The notes beneath the pieces were generated by a model. That model made no database searches and was not told where the DNA came from. It saw only the letters and a program-made list of their open reading frames with translations. Of a DNA stretch of 64,000 nucleotides, positions 55,591 through 64,000 are shown piece by piece. Location of the stretch: contig NZ_LMDA01000023.1 in assembly GCF_001424985.1 (NCBI RefSeq), positions 181,495-245,494 on the forward strand, given 5' to 3'. Position 1 is the first letter of the stretch; the number at the start of each line of letters is the position of its first letter. The DNA is from Rhizobium sp. Root1212. GTDB taxonomy: Bacteria; Pseudomonadota; Alphaproteobacteria; Rhizobiales; Rhizobiaceae. Both the position numbers and the translations under genes were made by a program.

Positions 55591-56616
55591 TCAGGCGGCT
55601 TGTTCGAGATCCTTTTTCCAGCCGCCGGTGGCGGCGAGGCTGCACATCTTGGCGCGGTGCAGGAAGGCGCGCTGGCCGGCGGCGATATTTTCCGGCTTGC
55701 CGCCCCAGGCGCTGAGCGCTTCGGCCTGCAAAGCGCGGCCGTAGGAGAAAGTCAGGCCCCAGGGCAGGGTGTGGCCGGCGACCATCGCCGAAAGATGGGC
55801 GGTCGCTTCCTCGGTGGACTGGCCGCCGGAGAGGAAGGCGATGCCGGGGACAGCCGCAGGCACGGTGCGCTTCAGCACCTCGATGGTGCGGTCGGCGACT
55901 TCGTTGACGGAGGCCTTGCGGCTTTTCTTGCCGTCGATGACCATGCTCGGCTTGAGGATCATGCCTTCCAGCGAAACGCGGGCTTCGGCAAGCTCGTCGA
56001 AGACGATGCGCAGCACGTTTTCAGTGACCTCGTGCGAACGCTCGATCGTGTGGGTGCCCGGCGCGCCGTCCATCAACACTTCCGGCTCGACGATCGGCAC
56101 GATGCCGGCTTCCTGGCAGAGGGCGGCGTAGCGGGCGAGCGCCTGCGCGTTGGCGCGGACGGCGCCGCGGGTCGGCAGCACCTCGGAGATGGAGATCACG
56201 CCGCGCCACTTCGCAAAGCGGGCGCCGGCGTCGTAATAGGTCTTCAGTCGGGCGGCTAGGCCGTCGAGGCCTTCGGTGATGGTCTCACCGGGGAATTTCG
56301 CCATCGGTTTGGCGCCGGTATCGACCTTGATGCCGGGAATCGAGCCTGCGGCGCGGATGACGTCGACGAAGGGCGTGCCGTCTGCCGCCTTCTGGAACAG
56401 CGTCTCTTCATAAAGAATGACGCCGGAGATGCTGGATTTCATCGCCTCATCGGTGCGGAACAGCATTTCGCGGTAGTCGCGGCGCGAGGTTTCCGTCGAT
56501 TCCAGCCCGATCGTATCGAAGCGCTTGCCGATCGTCGCGGTGGATTCGTCGGCCGCGAGCAGACCCTTGCCCTTGGCGACCATGGCGGCTGCGATGTCTT
56601 CCAGTCTTTCGCTCAT
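55591..56616 (-). CDS. fda: Fructose-bisphosphate aldolase class I
   Basis: 341 residues from the ATG at 56616 (MSERLEDIAAAM); a 20-residue upstream extension lacks a site. Schiff-base lysine in MILKPSMVIDGKK, with the ADEST and SGVILYEETLF blocks and TGAKPMAKFPGE upstream. It cleaves or forms fructose-1,6-bisphosphate without metal. The gene is also called fbaB in Sinorhizobium. It lies 230 bases downstream of pgk, and the pgk terminator makes it a separate transcript. Two CG-centred sites lie in its upstream region (56692-56726). Confidence 0.93.
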   Translation of the reverse strand: MSERLEDIAAAMVAKGKGLLAADESTATIGKRFDTIGLESTETSRRDYREMLFRTDEAMKSSISGVILYEETLFQKAADGTPFVDVIRAAGSIPGIKVDTGAKPMAKFPGETITEGLDGLAARLKTYYDAGARFAKWRGVISISEVLPTRGAVRANAQALARYAALCQEAGIVPIVEPEVLMDGAPGTHTIERSHEVTENVLRIVFDELAEARVSLEGMILKPSMVIDGKKSRKASVNEVADRTIEVLKRTVPAAVPGIAFLSGGQSTEEATAHLSAMVAGHTLPWGLTFSYGRALQAEALSAWGGKPENIAAGQRAFLHRAKMCSLAATGGWKKDLEQAA

Positions 56617-56691
56617 CTGGCATTCTCCCTGTTCTTTGCGAGGCCTTGCCGATAGCAGAAGAATAGGGCAATTCAAGAAAGATTAAAATAT

Positions 56692-56726
56692 TTTAAACGA
56701 TTGAAATTACTTTAATCGATTGAAAT
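56692..56726. promoter_or_regulatory. Two LacI-type palindromes upstream of fda
   Basis: TTTAAACGATTGAAAT (56692-56707) and TTTAATCGATTGAAAT (56711-56726) are near copies 19 bases apart. The second contains AATCGATT, also found upstream of DUF1036-pyk and tkt. The sites lie 75-110 bases before the fda start. Confidence 0.6.
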
Positions 56727-56744
56727 GCTGTCGTTTTCCCACTG

Positions 56745-56781
56745 CTCCGTCATCCTCGGCCTTGTGCCGAGCAGGACGGAG
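56745..56781. repeat. Rhizobial palindromic intergenic repeat, second copy
   Basis: CTCCGTC..CTCGGC-CTTGT-GCCGAG..GACGGAG. It shares CGTCATCCTCGGCCTTG with the copy at 16976 and lies in the pgk-fda gap. Confidence 0.6.
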
Positions 56782-56795
56782 GTAGTCCAAAGTCC

Positions 56796-56824
56796 AACAA
56801 AAAACCCGGCACAAGGCCGGGTTT
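56796..56824 (-). terminator. Terminator after pgk
   Basis: AAACCCGGC and GCCGGGTTT pair around ACAAG. On the minus strand six T follow. It separates the tkt-gap-pgk unit from fda. Confidence 0.9.
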
Positions 56825-56846
56825 CGTCGAGGACACGTGAAGCCGA

Positions 56847-58046
56847 TCACTTCGCTTGGTTGAGGATATCGACGCCCGGAAGGGGCTTGCCTTCCATCCA
56901 TTCGAGGAAGGCGCCACCGGCGGTCGAGACATAGGAAAGATCGTCGGCAACGCTGGCATGGTTCATCGCCGAAACCGTGTCGCCGCCGCCGGCGACCGAG
57001 ATCAGCGCGCCGCTCTTGGTGCGGGCAGCCGCGTGTTTGGCAACGGCGACGGTCGCCTTGTCGAAGGGAGCGATTTCGAAGGCGCCGAGCGGTCCGTTCC
57101 AGACCAGCGTCTCGGCCTTGGAAACCCACTCATTGACGGCAGCGATCGACTTCGGGCCGACATCGAGCACCATGGCATCGGCCGGGATCGCGTCGATATC
57201 GACGGTTTCGTTATCGGCACCGGCCTTGAACTCGCGGGCGACGACGCCATCGACCGGCAGCACGATGGCGCAGCCGGAAGACGCCGCTTCGATCATGATC
57301 TTCTTGGCGGTCTCGGCGAGATCATGTTCGCAGAGCGACTTGCCGACATTGGTGCCGCGGGCCGCGAGGAAGGTATTGGCCATGCCGCCGCCGATGACGA
57401 GCGCATCGACCTTCTTCACGAGGTTCATCAGGAGATCGATCTTGGTCGAGACCTTGGCGCCGCCGACGATGGCGACGACCGGGCGCTTCGGATTGCCGAG
57501 ACCCTTTTCCAGAGCCTCAAGCTCGGCCTGCATGGTGCGGCCGGCATAGGCCGGAAGAAGCTGTGCGAGACCTTCGGTCGAGGCATGGGCGCGGTGGGCG
57601 GCCGAGAAGGCGTCGTTGACATAGATATCGCCATTGGCGGCCAGCGCCTTGATGAAATCCGGGTCGTTCTTTTCCTCGCCCTTGTGGAAGCGGGTGTTTT
57701 CGAGCAGCAGCACGTCGCCATTGTTCATGGCGGCGACGGCGATCGCAGCCTTTTCGCCGATGCAATCGGCGGCGAACTGGACGCGATGATCGAGGATGTC
57801 TTCGACAGCGGGCGCGATGAACGCAAGCGACATATCGGCGACCGGCTCACCCTTCGGGCGGCCAAAATGGGCGAGCAGGATGACCTTGGCGCCCTTTTCC
57901 GAAAGCTCGCGAATGGTCGGCACGACGCGTTCGATGCGGGTGGCATCCGTCACCTTGCCGTCCTTGACCGGAACGTTGAGATCGACGCGCACGAGCACGC
58001 GCTTGCCGGCGATGTCGGTGAGGTCGTCGAGGGTCTTGAAGGTCAT
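56847..58046 (-). CDS. pgk: Phosphoglycerate kinase
   Basis: 399 residues. [20 protein letters not shown] (first 20 residues from 16) is the substrate-binding N-domain start. [10 protein letters not shown], the KVSTKIDLL block and the [11 protein letters not shown]-loop near the C-terminus are all intact. It makes ATP from 1,3-bisphosphoglycerate in glycolysis. Last gene of the tkt-gap-(glycolipid)-pgk run, with a good terminator. Confidence 0.97.
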   Translation of the reverse strand: MTFKTLDDLTDIAGKRVLVRVDLNVPVKDGKVTDATRIERVVPTIRELSEKGAKVILLAHFGRPKGEPVADMSLAFIAPAVEDILDHRVQFAADCIGEKAAIAVAAMNNGDVLLLENTRFHKGEEKNDPDFIKALAANGDIYVNDAFSAAHRAHASTEGLAQLLPAYAGRTMQAELEALEKGLGNPKRPVVAIVGGAKVSTKIDLLMNLVKKVDALVIGGGMANTFLAARGTNVGKSLCEHDLAETAKKIMIEAASSGCAIVLPVDGVVAREFKAGADNETVDIDAIPADAMVLDVGPKSIAAVNEWVSKAETLVWNGPLGAFEIAPFDKATVAVAKHAAARTKSGALISVAGGGDTVSAMNHASVADDLSYVSTAGGAFLEWMEGKPLPGVDILNQAK

Positions 58047-58059
58047 CAGTTTTCTCCGG

Positions 58060-58623
58060 TCATAGTCTTTTGAAAAGGGTGGGGTAGTCCGTCACCAGCC
58101 CGTCCTCGTCGAGGGGAAGCTCGGCCGTAAAGCTGCGGTCCTCGGCTTCATAACGATAAAGCCGGTCTTCGACGAGGCAGGTGTAGCGCTGGCTATCGCG
58201 CAGCGGCTTGAAGCTGTCGAAGGGAACATAGAGCATGTCGAGCTTGACGGTGCCGTCCTGCGGCTGAAGCCCGAGGCGGCGGATCGGCAGGCTGTTGGTG
58301 AAGGGTGTTCCTGCAAGGTCGATATCGATGCAGCCCTCGAACTGGGGGAGGGGTATGCCGGCCTCATTGCGCCAGTGCCCGTTTCCATCGGATGAAAGGG
58401 CCAGCCGCACGCCATCGGTGGTTTCGATACTGAAGGACAGAACGGCCCAATCGGCATTGCAATCGATGATGTAGCGGACGCCATAGGGGCGGCCGCCGCG
58501 TTCTCCGATCAGCACGCTTGCGGCACGGATGCCCCCGTCGTGCGGACCTATGCTGAGATGTTCGAGCCCTTCCCCATCCAGCGGGCGCCAGCGGGCCGTG
58601 GTCGGGGAAAGGCCGCGAAACAT
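58060..58623 (-). CDS. Putative glycolipid-binding protein (DUF1089 family)
   Basis: 187 residues. The family blocks [34 protein letters not shown] and [20 protein letters not shown] are present. It has no signal peptide, so it is cytoplasmic. It lies between gap (4-base gap upstream) and pgk (13-base gap downstream) on the same strand, so it is almost certainly cotranscribed with the glycolytic genes, though its role there is unknown. The name is a structural label only. Confidence 0.8.
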   Translation of the reverse strand: MFRGLSPTTARWRPLDGEGLEHLSIGPHDGGIRAASVLIGERGGRPYGVRYIIDCNADWAVLSFSIETTDGVRLALSSDGNGHWRNEAGIPLPQFEGCIDIDLAGTPFTNSLPIRRLGLQPQDGTVKLDMLYVPFDSFKPLRDSQRYTCLVEDRLYRYEAEDRSFTAELPLDEDGLVTDYPTLFKRL

Positions 58624-58627
58624 GGTC

Positions 58628-59638
58628 TTAGATCAGCTTTGCCATCGCAACGGCCGTATCGGCCATGCGGTTGGAGAAGCCCCACTCGTTGTCGTACCAG
58701 CTCAGCACGCGCACGAACTTGCCTTCCAGAACCTTGGTCTGGTCGTTGGCGAAGATCGAGGAGTGGCTGTCGTGGTTGAAGTCACGCGAGACCAGCGGCT
58801 CGTCGGTGTAGCCGAGGATGCCCTTCAGCGCGCCATCGGCCAGAGCCTTGATCGCGCCGTTGATTTCGGCAACCGTCGTGTCGCGCTTGGCGACGAACTT
58901 GAAGTCGACGACCGAGACGTTCGGGGTTGGAACGCGGATCGAGGTGCCGTCGAGCTTGCCCTTGAGGTGCGGCAGCACGAGGCCGACGGCCTTGGCGGCG
59001 CCCGTCGAGGTCGGGATCATGGAAAGGGCTGCAGCGCGGGCGCGGTACAGGTCCTTGTGCATGGTGTCGAGCGTCGGCTGGTCGCCGGTGTAGGAATGGA
59101 TCGTGGTCATGAAGCCATGATCGATGCCGACGGCGTCGTCGAGCGCCTTGACGACCGGAACCAGGCAGTTCGTCGTGCACGAAGCGTTGGAGATGACCAG
59201 GTGGTCCTTGGTCAGTTGGTCGTGGTTGACGCCGAAGACGACGGTGAGGTCTGCACCATCTGCCGGAGCCGAAACGATGACGCGCTTTGCGCCGGCCGTC
59301 AGGTGGGCGGCAGCCTTGTCGCGGGCGGTGAAGATGCCTGTGCACTCAAGCGCGATGTCGACGCCGAGTTCCTTGTGGGGAAGGGTCGCCGGGTCCTTGA
59401 TCGCGGTGACCTTGATCGGCTTGCCGCCACCGACGATGATCGAGTCGCCTTCGACCTTAACGTCGGCCGGGAACTTGCCGTGGATCGAATCGTAGCGCAG
59501 CAGATGTGCGTTGGTTTCGACCGGGCCGAGGTCGTTGATGGCGACGACTTCGATGTCGGTGCGGCCGGATTCGACGATGGCGCGGAGAACGTTGCGGCCG
59601 ATACGACCAAATCCGTTGATGGCGACTTTCACTGTCAT
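58628..59638 (-). CDS. gap: Glyceraldehyde-3-phosphate dehydrogenase
   Basis: 336 residues from the ATG at 59638 ([16 protein letters not shown]); the longer frame is not needed. NAD-binding GFGRIGR is at 9-15, and catalytic C154 is in SNASCTTNC. The nearby N-terminal NDL and the DSIHGKF block are usual for the family. It oxidises glyceraldehyde-3-phosphate with phosphate and NAD(P)+. It lies 72 bases after tkt on the same strand and directly before the glycolipid-binding gene. Confidence 0.97.
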   Translation of the reverse strand: MTVKVAINGFGRIGRNVLRAIVESGRTDIEVVAINDLGPVETNAHLLRYDSIHGKFPADVKVEGDSIIVGGGKPIKVTAIKDPATLPHKELGVDIALECTGIFTARDKAAAHLTAGAKRVIVSAPADGADLTVVFGVNHDQLTKDHLVISNASCTTNCLVPVVKALDDAVGIDHGFMTTIHSYTGDQPTLDTMHKDLYRARAAALSMIPTSTGAAKAVGLVLPHLKGKLDGTSIRVPTPNVSVVDFKFVAKRDTTVAEINGAIKALADGALKGILGYTDEPLVSRDFNHDSHSSIFANDQTKVLEGKFVRVLSWYDNEWGFSNRMADTAVAMAKLI

Positions 59639-59710
59639 TGGGGATCTCCCTGTAAACGGTTCTTGGGAAGGCGGTTTGGAGCGCACCGTCAAGGCGCGCT
59701 CCGCAGTGTC

Positions 59711-61693
59711 TCAGGCGAGCTTGGCTTCAGCGGCAGCGACGATCGCTTCCACGGTGATGCCGAAGTGCTTGAACAGGTCCTTGGCCGGAGCCGAAGCGCC
59801 GAAGGAGTGCATGCCGATGAAGGCACCGTCGACGCCGATGAACTGGTCCCAGCCCTGGCGGACGGCGGCTTCGACGCCGATCTTGACCGGCGCGTTGCCG
59901 AGCACTTCACGCTTGTAGGCGTCCGACTGTTCGTTGAACAACTCGACGCAGGGGACGGAAACGACGCGCGCGGCGATGCCCTTGCCGTTCAGTTCGGCGG
60001 CGGCCTTAACGGCAAGCTCGACTTCCGAACCCGAGGCGAAGATCGAAACCTTGGCATCGGCGGCGGCGACGAGTTCGTAGGCACCCTTGGCGCTGAGGTT
60101 TTCAGCGACATAGGTCAGGCGCGACGGTGCGAGGTTCTGGCGGGTCAGCGCCAGGCCGGACGGACGGTGCTGGTTCTCCAGCGCGAGCTGCCAGCATTCC
60201 GCGGTTTCGACCGCATCGGCCGGGCGGAACATCAGGAGGTTCGGAATGGCGCGGAGCGCCGCCATGTGCTCGACCGGCTCGTGGGTCGGGCCATCTTCGC
60301 CGACGCCGATCGAATCATGCGTCAGCACGTGGATGACACGGATGCCCATGAGGGCGGCCAGTCGGATCGACGGACGGCAATAATCCGAGAAGATCATGAA
60401 GCCGCCGGAGTAGGGAATGAGACCGCCGTGCAGCGCGACGCCGTTCATGGCAGCCGCCATGCCGTGCTCGCGGATGCCCCAGTGCACGTAGCGGCCGGAG
60501 AAATCGGTCGGGGTGATCGACTTCATCTGGCTGGTCTTGGTGTTGTTCGACGGCGTCAGGTCGGCCGAACCGCCCAGCGTTTCCGGCAGAATACCGTTGA
60601 TGACTTCGAGAGCGTCTTCCGAGGCCTTGCGGGTGGCGACGGTCGGCGGGTTTTCGGCAAGCTTCTTCTTGTAGGCGTCGATGGCGGCATCGAAGCCACT
60701 GACGAGCTCACCTGCGAAGCGGCGATTGAATTCCGACTTCTTGCCCGCCTCGGTCGCGGCAAGGCGGCCTTCCCAGGCTTCGCGGGCGCCCTTGGAGCGG
60801 GCACCTGCTTCGCGCCAGGCGGCGAGAACGTCGGCCGGGGTTTCAAATGCCGGGCTTTCCCAGTTCAGCGCCTTGCGGGTGGCGGCGATTTCCTCCGCGC
60901 CGAGCGGCGAGCCGTGCACCTTGTGGCTGCCGGCCTTGTTCGGGGCGCCGAAGCCGATGGTCGTCTTGCAGGCGATGAAGGTCGGGCGGTCGGACTTCTG
61001 GGCGGCTTCGATGGCGGCGGCGATCTCATCCGGGTTGTGGCCGTCGACGCGGATCGTGTTCCAGTGAACGGCCTGGAAGCGGGCGATCTGGTCGGTCGAA
61101 TCCGACAGCGAGACGGCGCCGTCGATGGTAATGTTGTTGTCGTCCCAGAAGAGAACGAGCTTGTTCAGCTTCAGGTGGCCGGCAAGCGCGATCGCCTCAT
61201 GGCTGATGCCCTCCATCAGGCATCCGTCGCCGCAGAGCACGTAGGTAAAGTGGTTCTGCAGGTCGGAGCCAAACTCCTCTTCGAGCTTACGCTCGGCAAT
61301 CGCCATGCCAACGGCATTGGCAATGCCTTGGCCGAGCGGACCGGTGGTCGTTTCGATGCCCGAGGCATGGCCGTATTCCGGGTGGCCGGCGGTTTTGGAG
61401 CCGAGCTGGCGGAACTGCTTGATATCCTCGATGCCCATGTCCTCATAGCCGGTCAAATAGAGCAGCGAGTAGAGCAGCATCGAGCCGTGGCCGGCAGAGA
61501 GCACGAAGCGGTCGCGATCCGGCCACAGCGGGTTCTTCGGATCGAACTTCAGGTAGCGGGAGAACAGGACCGTCGCCACGTCAGCGGCGCCCATCGGCAG
61601 GCCGGGATGCCCCGAATTGGCCTTTTCGACGGCGTCCATGGAAAGGAATCGGATTGCATTGGCCATCCGGTCGTGTTGTGCGCGAGAGATCAT
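59711..61693 (-). CDS. tkt: Transketolase
   Basis: 660 residues from the ATG at 61693 ([20 protein letters not shown]); a 34-residue upstream extension is not plausible. The thiamine-diphosphate motif is [13 protein letters not shown]. Phosphate-binding residues are in [11 protein letters not shown] near the start, and [12 protein letters not shown] marks the pyrimidine domain. It moves two-carbon units between sugar phosphates in the pentose-phosphate pathway and Calvin-type chemistry. First gene of the tkt-gap-glycolipid-pgk unit. Confidence 0.96.
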   Translation of the reverse strand: MISRAQHDRMANAIRFLSMDAVEKANSGHPGLPMGAADVATVLFSRYLKFDPKNPLWPDRDRFVLSAGHGSMLLYSLLYLTGYEDMGIEDIKQFRQLGSKTAGHPEYGHASGIETTTGPLGQGIANAVGMAIAERKLEEEFGSDLQNHFTYVLCGDGCLMEGISHEAIALAGHLKLNKLVLFWDDNNITIDGAVSLSDSTDQIARFQAVHWNTIRVDGHNPDEIAAAIEAAQKSDRPTFIACKTTIGFGAPNKAGSHKVHGSPLGAEEIAATRKALNWESPAFETPADVLAAWREAGARSKGAREAWEGRLAATEAGKKSEFNRRFAGELVSGFDAAIDAYKKKLAENPPTVATRKASEDALEVINGILPETLGGSADLTPSNNTKTSQMKSITPTDFSGRYVHWGIREHGMAAAMNGVALHGGLIPYSGGFMIFSDYCRPSIRLAALMGIRVIHVLTHDSIGVGEDGPTHEPVEHMAALRAIPNLLMFRPADAVETAECWQLALENQHRPSGLALTRQNLAPSRLTYVAENLSAKGAYELVAAADAKVSIFASGSEVELAVKAAAELNGKGIAARVVSVPCVELFNEQSDAYKREVLGNAPVKIGVEAAVRQGWDQFIGVDGAFIGMHSFGASAPAKDLFKHFGITVEAIVAAAEAKLA

Positions 61694-62027
61694 AGACTGT
61701 TCCGCTTGAATGAGTGGACAGGGGCCGGTCTCGAAAATCCTCCAGAGACCGTGCCGGAAGCGGGTGACACATAGCATCTGCGCCGTTGGAGTCAATCAAA
61801 ACGGCCCTTTTCGGCGCCTTTCCGTCGCATTTTCGGGCGTTGGAAAGGGGAAGGCGCGTCCGGTGGCTTTGGGCGATGCGAATCGATTTAAATGTGTGCT
61901 GATCCACAGCTTCCGTCCTGTCGTGGCACAGGTGCCGTTGTTCCCGCCGATGGAATGGGTTTAATAGGAAAGGACGATGGAACATGCGAGGCCTGTGCGC
62001 CGATTCGACGCGGGCTGGAAGGGCGAC
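61694..62027. other. tkt-DUF4164 divergent intergenic region
   Basis: 334 bases. It contains the AATCGATT palindrome at 61881-61888 and a strong bulged stem (GCGCCTTTCC with GGAAAGG..GGCGC) around 61815-61860. It holds the tkt promoter and probably that of the DUF4164-zapA pair. No gene seen. Confidence 0.5.
61876..61893. promoter_or_regulatory. AATCGATT palindrome upstream of tkt
   Basis: GATGCGAATCGATTTAAATG contains AATCGATT at 61881-61888, 190 bases before the tkt ATG. Same core as upstream of fda and DUF1036-pyk. Confidence 0.5.
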
Positions 62028-62300
62028 ATGACGGCAGCAAAGACAGTCAGGGCAGCGATCGAGGAATTGCGTGGCGCCGTGGCCGGTCTGGACAGCGCCA
62101 TCGAGCGACGTTTCGATCGCGAGCTGGAGCATAGCGAGATCGAAGGCGAGGTTCGCCGCGTCAACACGGATCGCTCGCGCCTCGCGCAGGAGCTCGACCA
62201 GTCGCAATTCCGCGCCAACCGGCTGGAGGAGGTCAACCGCGAGGTCTCCCGACGCCTCGTCACGGCCATGGAAACCATCCGGGCGGTGCTCGACAGGTAA
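62028..62300 (+). CDS. DUF4164 coiled-coil protein
   Basis: 90 residues from the ATG at 62028, with GGAAGGG four bases before it; an earlier start at 61977 lacks a site. The protein is entirely helical: AAIEELRGAVAGLDSAIERR, then SRLAQELDQSQFRANRLEEV. The family lies next to zapA in rhizobia and may assist division, but this is context only. It precedes zapA by 24 bases. Confidence 0.82.
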   Translation: MTAAKTVRAAIEELRGAVAGLDSAIERRFDRELEHSEIEGEVRRVNTDRSRLAQELDQSQFRANRLEEVNREVSRRLVTAMETIRAVLDR

Positions 62301-62324
62301 ACGGCCAGAAGGGTTAGGAAACGC

Positions 62325-62702
62325 ATGGCGCAGGTGACGGTAACGATCGATGGCAAGGCCTACCGCATGGCCTGCGAAGAGGGCCAGGAAGGCCATCTGG
62401 AAGAGCTTGCCACGCGCTTCGACCAGTATGTCGGCCACCTCAAGAGCCAGTTCGGCGAGATCGGCGATCTTCGTCTCACCGTCATGGCCGGCATTATGGT
62501 GATGGACGAACTCAGCGAACTCAACCGCCGCCTGAAGTCGTTGGAAGCCGAGGTCGATACCCTCAAGCGCACCCGCGACAGCGCGCAGTCCGATAATGCC
62601 AAGGCCGAGGAGGTGCTGGCGACGGCGCTTTCGGAAGTGACCGCGCAAATCCAGAGCATCGTCGCCAAGGTCAACGCGCCGCCGGCCAAGCCGGCAGCTT
62701 AA
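62325..62702 (+). CDS. zapA: Cell division protein ZapA
   Basis: 125 residues. The N-terminal domain AQVTVTIDGKAYRMACEEGQ leads to EELATRFDQYVGHLKSQFGE, the ZapA fold that cross-links FtsZ filaments. A helix and a Pro/Ala-rich tail end it. The 6S RNA gene follows, the order usual across proteobacteria (zapA-ssrS). The DUF4164 gene upstream is on the same transcript. Confidence 0.92.
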   Translation: MAQVTVTIDGKAYRMACEEGQEGHLEELATRFDQYVGHLKSQFGEIGDLRLTVMAGIMVMDELSELNRRLKSLEAEVDTLKRTRDSAQSDNAKAEEVLATALSEVTAQIQSIVAKVNAPPAKPAA

Positions 62703-62767
62703 ATCGCCTTTCGCAATAATCGACCGCTAAGTTTACGCGGGACACTGGCGCGGAGGCCGAAAGCTCT

Positions 62768-62773
62768 CTATAT
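62768..62773 (+). promoter_or_regulatory. -10 box of the 6S RNA gene
   Basis: CTATAT is the rhizobial vegetative -10 sequence, seven bases before the predicted 5' end at 62780. A -35 is not obvious. Confidence 0.5.
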
Positions 62774-62779
62774 TCTCCC

Positions 62780-62941
62780 TGCGGTCTGCGCTTCCCGACA
62801 GGAACCACAATCCCTGGGGCCATACTCGATCCAAAGGGAGCTGTCCCTGACCAGGCCCGTGGGCTTGGACATATGGCGCCCACCTACGTTTGTAGGCACC
62901 CAGGATCGTAAATCTCCATCGGTCGTGTGGATCGCACTTTC
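62780..62941 (+). ncRNA. ssrS: 6S RNA
   Basis: It lies directly after zapA, the conserved position of 6S RNA. The ends pair: TGCGGTC at 62780-62786 with GATCGCA at 62930-62936, with one G-T pair. Inside are a long rod with GGGGCCATACTCGATCC and AAAGGGAGCTGTCCCTGACC, and a terminal hairpin CCTAC-GTTT-GTAGG (62883-62896), like the alphaproteobacterial 6S fold. It sequesters the sigma-70 holoenzyme in stationary phase. A T-rich end (ACTTTCTTCT) follows. Confidence 0.85.
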
Positions 62942-62949
62942 TTCTCTCC

Positions 62950-63822
62950 CTAAAGTCGGGTCGTTCCGCGAAATGCCTCGCGAATGGCATTTGCCATACT
63001 ATCGACGATCACGTCTGGCTGGCGCGACCGTGTGCGCAAAACCACGCTCGAAAAATCGATCACATCATAGCCATCCGCAACTGTCAGTTCCCGGCAACCT
63101 TCCGGGATATTGCTGCGGGACATCGGTGAGACGGCAAGGCCCGAGGTGACCGCCGCGATCAGGCCGCGGCCGGTGCGGCTGACATAGGCGATCCTGCTCT
63201 CGATGCCCGATCTCTTCAGGTTCACTGCGGCGAGGTCGTCGCACCAGCCGCCTTTTGCATGGGTGTAGGTGGCAACCGGCAGCGGACGCCGCAGATGGGT
63301 TTCATGCTGGATCGACGTCATCCAGACCGTGGGATCGACCCGTAGAACCTCGTGTCGTGTCTGTTTTTCCGGTTCGAAGACCACGGCGATGTCCAGCGCG
63401 CCCTCCTGGAGGGCGGCGAGCGTCGACATGCTCGATCCCTCGCGCACCGTGACCTCGACGCCGGGATGGATCGCGGCGAAGGCGCCGAGCGCGCGGGGCA
63501 GTTCCGAGCTGACATATTCCTCGGGAATGCCGATCCGTACGGCGCCGTCGAGCAGAGGGGCGCGGAGCGTCGCTGCGGTGTCGTCGAGGAGCGCGATGAT
63601 CCGCCGGGCATTGTCGAGCAGGCGGGCACCCTGTTTCGTGATGCTGACGCCGCGCGCGCCGCGCTCGAACAGCGGTTCGCCGAGGATATCCTCCAGCTTC
63701 CTGATCTGCATGCTGACGGCCGATTGCGTGCGGCCGACCCTATCGGCAGCTTTCGTGAAATTTCCGACGTCGGCAACGGCGACGAAGGTGCGTAGCAGAT
63801 CGCTTTCGAGGGGTGGCAGCAT
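62950..63822 (-). CDS. LysR family transcriptional regulator
   Basis: 290 residues. The helix-turn-helix is AVADVGNFTKAADRVGRTQS with AVSMQIRKLE; the effector domain follows (about 90-290, including GTRITLT-like IPEEYVSSELPRAL). The LysR box ATTCGATAATCGAAT lies ten bases upstream of its ATG, opposite a divergent small gene. Effector and targets are unknown; control of the divergent gene and of itself is expected. Confidence 0.9.
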   Translation of the reverse strand: MLPPLESDLLRTFVAVADVGNFTKAADRVGRTQSAVSMQIRKLEDILGEPLFERGARGVSITKQGARLLDNARRIIALLDDTAATLRAPLLDGAVRIGIPEEYVSSELPRALGAFAAIHPGVEVTVREGSSMSTLAALQEGALDIAVVFEPEKQTRHEVLRVDPTVWMTSIQHETHLRRPLPVATYTHAKGGWCDDLAAVNLKRSGIESRIAYVSRTGRGLIAAVTSGLAVSPMSRSNIPEGCRELTVADGYDVIDFSSVVLRTRSRQPDVIVDSMANAIREAFRGTTRL

Positions 63823-63831
63823 CGGTCAAGC

Positions 63832-63848
63832 CATTCGATAATCGAATG
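63832..63848. promoter_or_regulatory. LysR-type binding site
   Basis: CATTCGAT-A-ATCGAATG is a perfect 8-base inverted repeat. TTCGATAATCGAA is a T-N11-A motif, the usual LysR box. It lies between the LysR gene and the divergent gene at 63922. Confidence 0.6.
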
Positions 63849-63921
63849 ACTGCCATTTTTGCAATTCGTTGGATTGATGTCAACGCACGGCCGATACTGC
63901 CCGCGATCGGGGGAAAGCGGC

Positions 63922-64000
63922 ATGGGCTATGTCATCGGAAAAGGTTCTCTTCTTCTTTCCGCGATCCGCCGCCGCCTTTCCGGTTGGCGGATGGAAAGAA
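63922..64000 (+). CDS. Start of a divergent small gene, truncated by the window
   Basis: A frame opens at the ATG 63922 with GGGGAAAG before it and runs off the window end (26 codons). The visible residues MGYVIGKGSLLLSAIRRRLS are cationic. A DUF1127-type protein, often placed next to LysR genes in rhizobia, is possible but not shown by the fragment. Confidence 0.45.
   Translation, partial: MGYVIGKGSLLLSAIRRRLSGWRMER

Noticed and set aside
58529-61774. Very long plus-strand open frame (over 1000 codons) opposite tkt, gap and the glycolipid-binding gene
   Set aside because: It is antisense to genes with clear motifs and arises from high third-position G+C; its translation shows no domain.

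Overview
The window reads as a contiguous piece of chromosome from an alphaproteobacterium of the order Hyphomicrobiales (Rhizobiales), most likely a Rhizobiaceae (Rhizobium/Agrobacterium/Sinorhizobium-like). The case rests on several genes together: homospermidine synthase, an Omp10-type lipoprotein, GapR (DUF2312), RcdA (DUF1465), DUF882, DUF1036 and DUF1192 proteins, a ROSE-type small heat-shock gene, a 6S RNA gene next to zapA, and uniformly high G+C with strong third-position bias. I saw no insertion sequence, prophage, integrase, tRNA, rRNA or CRISPR array. Coding density is high, so this looks like core rather than accessory DNA.

Layout. 1-6.3 kb: N-formylglutamate amidohydrolase, hisN, a lysophospholipase-like hydrolase, a heat-inducible Hsp20 gene, a bile-acid/sodium symporter-like protein and ltaE. 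6.7-13.1 kb: gltB-gltD (NADPH glutamate synthase). 13.1-23.8 kb: envelope genes (SGNH-like DUF459 protein, MltB-type transglycosylase, galU, beta-barrel protein, SPFH/NfeD pair, a LysM-fused 5'-nucleotidase, an Omp10-like lipoprotein) with hemH among them. 23.9-32.1 kb: homospermidine synthase, a diguanylate cyclase, pabB plus a class IV aminotransferase, pepF and an orphan sigma-54 response regulator. 32.2-37.8 kb: DUF882 protein, gapR, DUF1244, a second N-formylglutamate amidohydrolase-like gene, and DUF1036-pyk. 37.9-46.4 kb: alpha/beta hydrolase, TPR protein, rpmJ, purE-purK, two YdcH-like proteins, an ArsR regulator, a TauE/SafE protein, thiE-like, a Sel1 protein and suhB. 46.5-55.5 kb: a MotA/MotB-like pair, a flavoprotein, an MsbA-like ABC exporter, rpmE, rcdA, DUF1192 and an MFS transporter. 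55.6-61.7 kb: tkt-gap-(glycolipid-binding)-pgk and class I fructose-bisphosphate aldolase. 61.9-64 kb: DUF4164, zapA, 6S RNA, a LysR regulator and the start of a divergent small gene.

The clearest themes are central carbon metabolism (tkt, gap, pgk, fda, pyk), ammonia assimilation (gltBD), cell-cycle factors of the CtrA/GapR type, and the envelope. The most interesting signals are non-coding. The palindrome AATCGATT lies upstream of tkt, fda and the DUF1036-pyk pair and suggests one LacI-type regulator. The rcdA upstream region has a CtrA box, nested inverted repeats, a possible 34-codon ORF and a candidate terminator-bearing sRNA. There is an RpoH promoter plus ROSE-like thermometer before hsp20, a long stem-loop before the DUF882 gene, and a hairpin in the rpmE leader. 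I did not find a convincing new multi-gene defence or mobile system.
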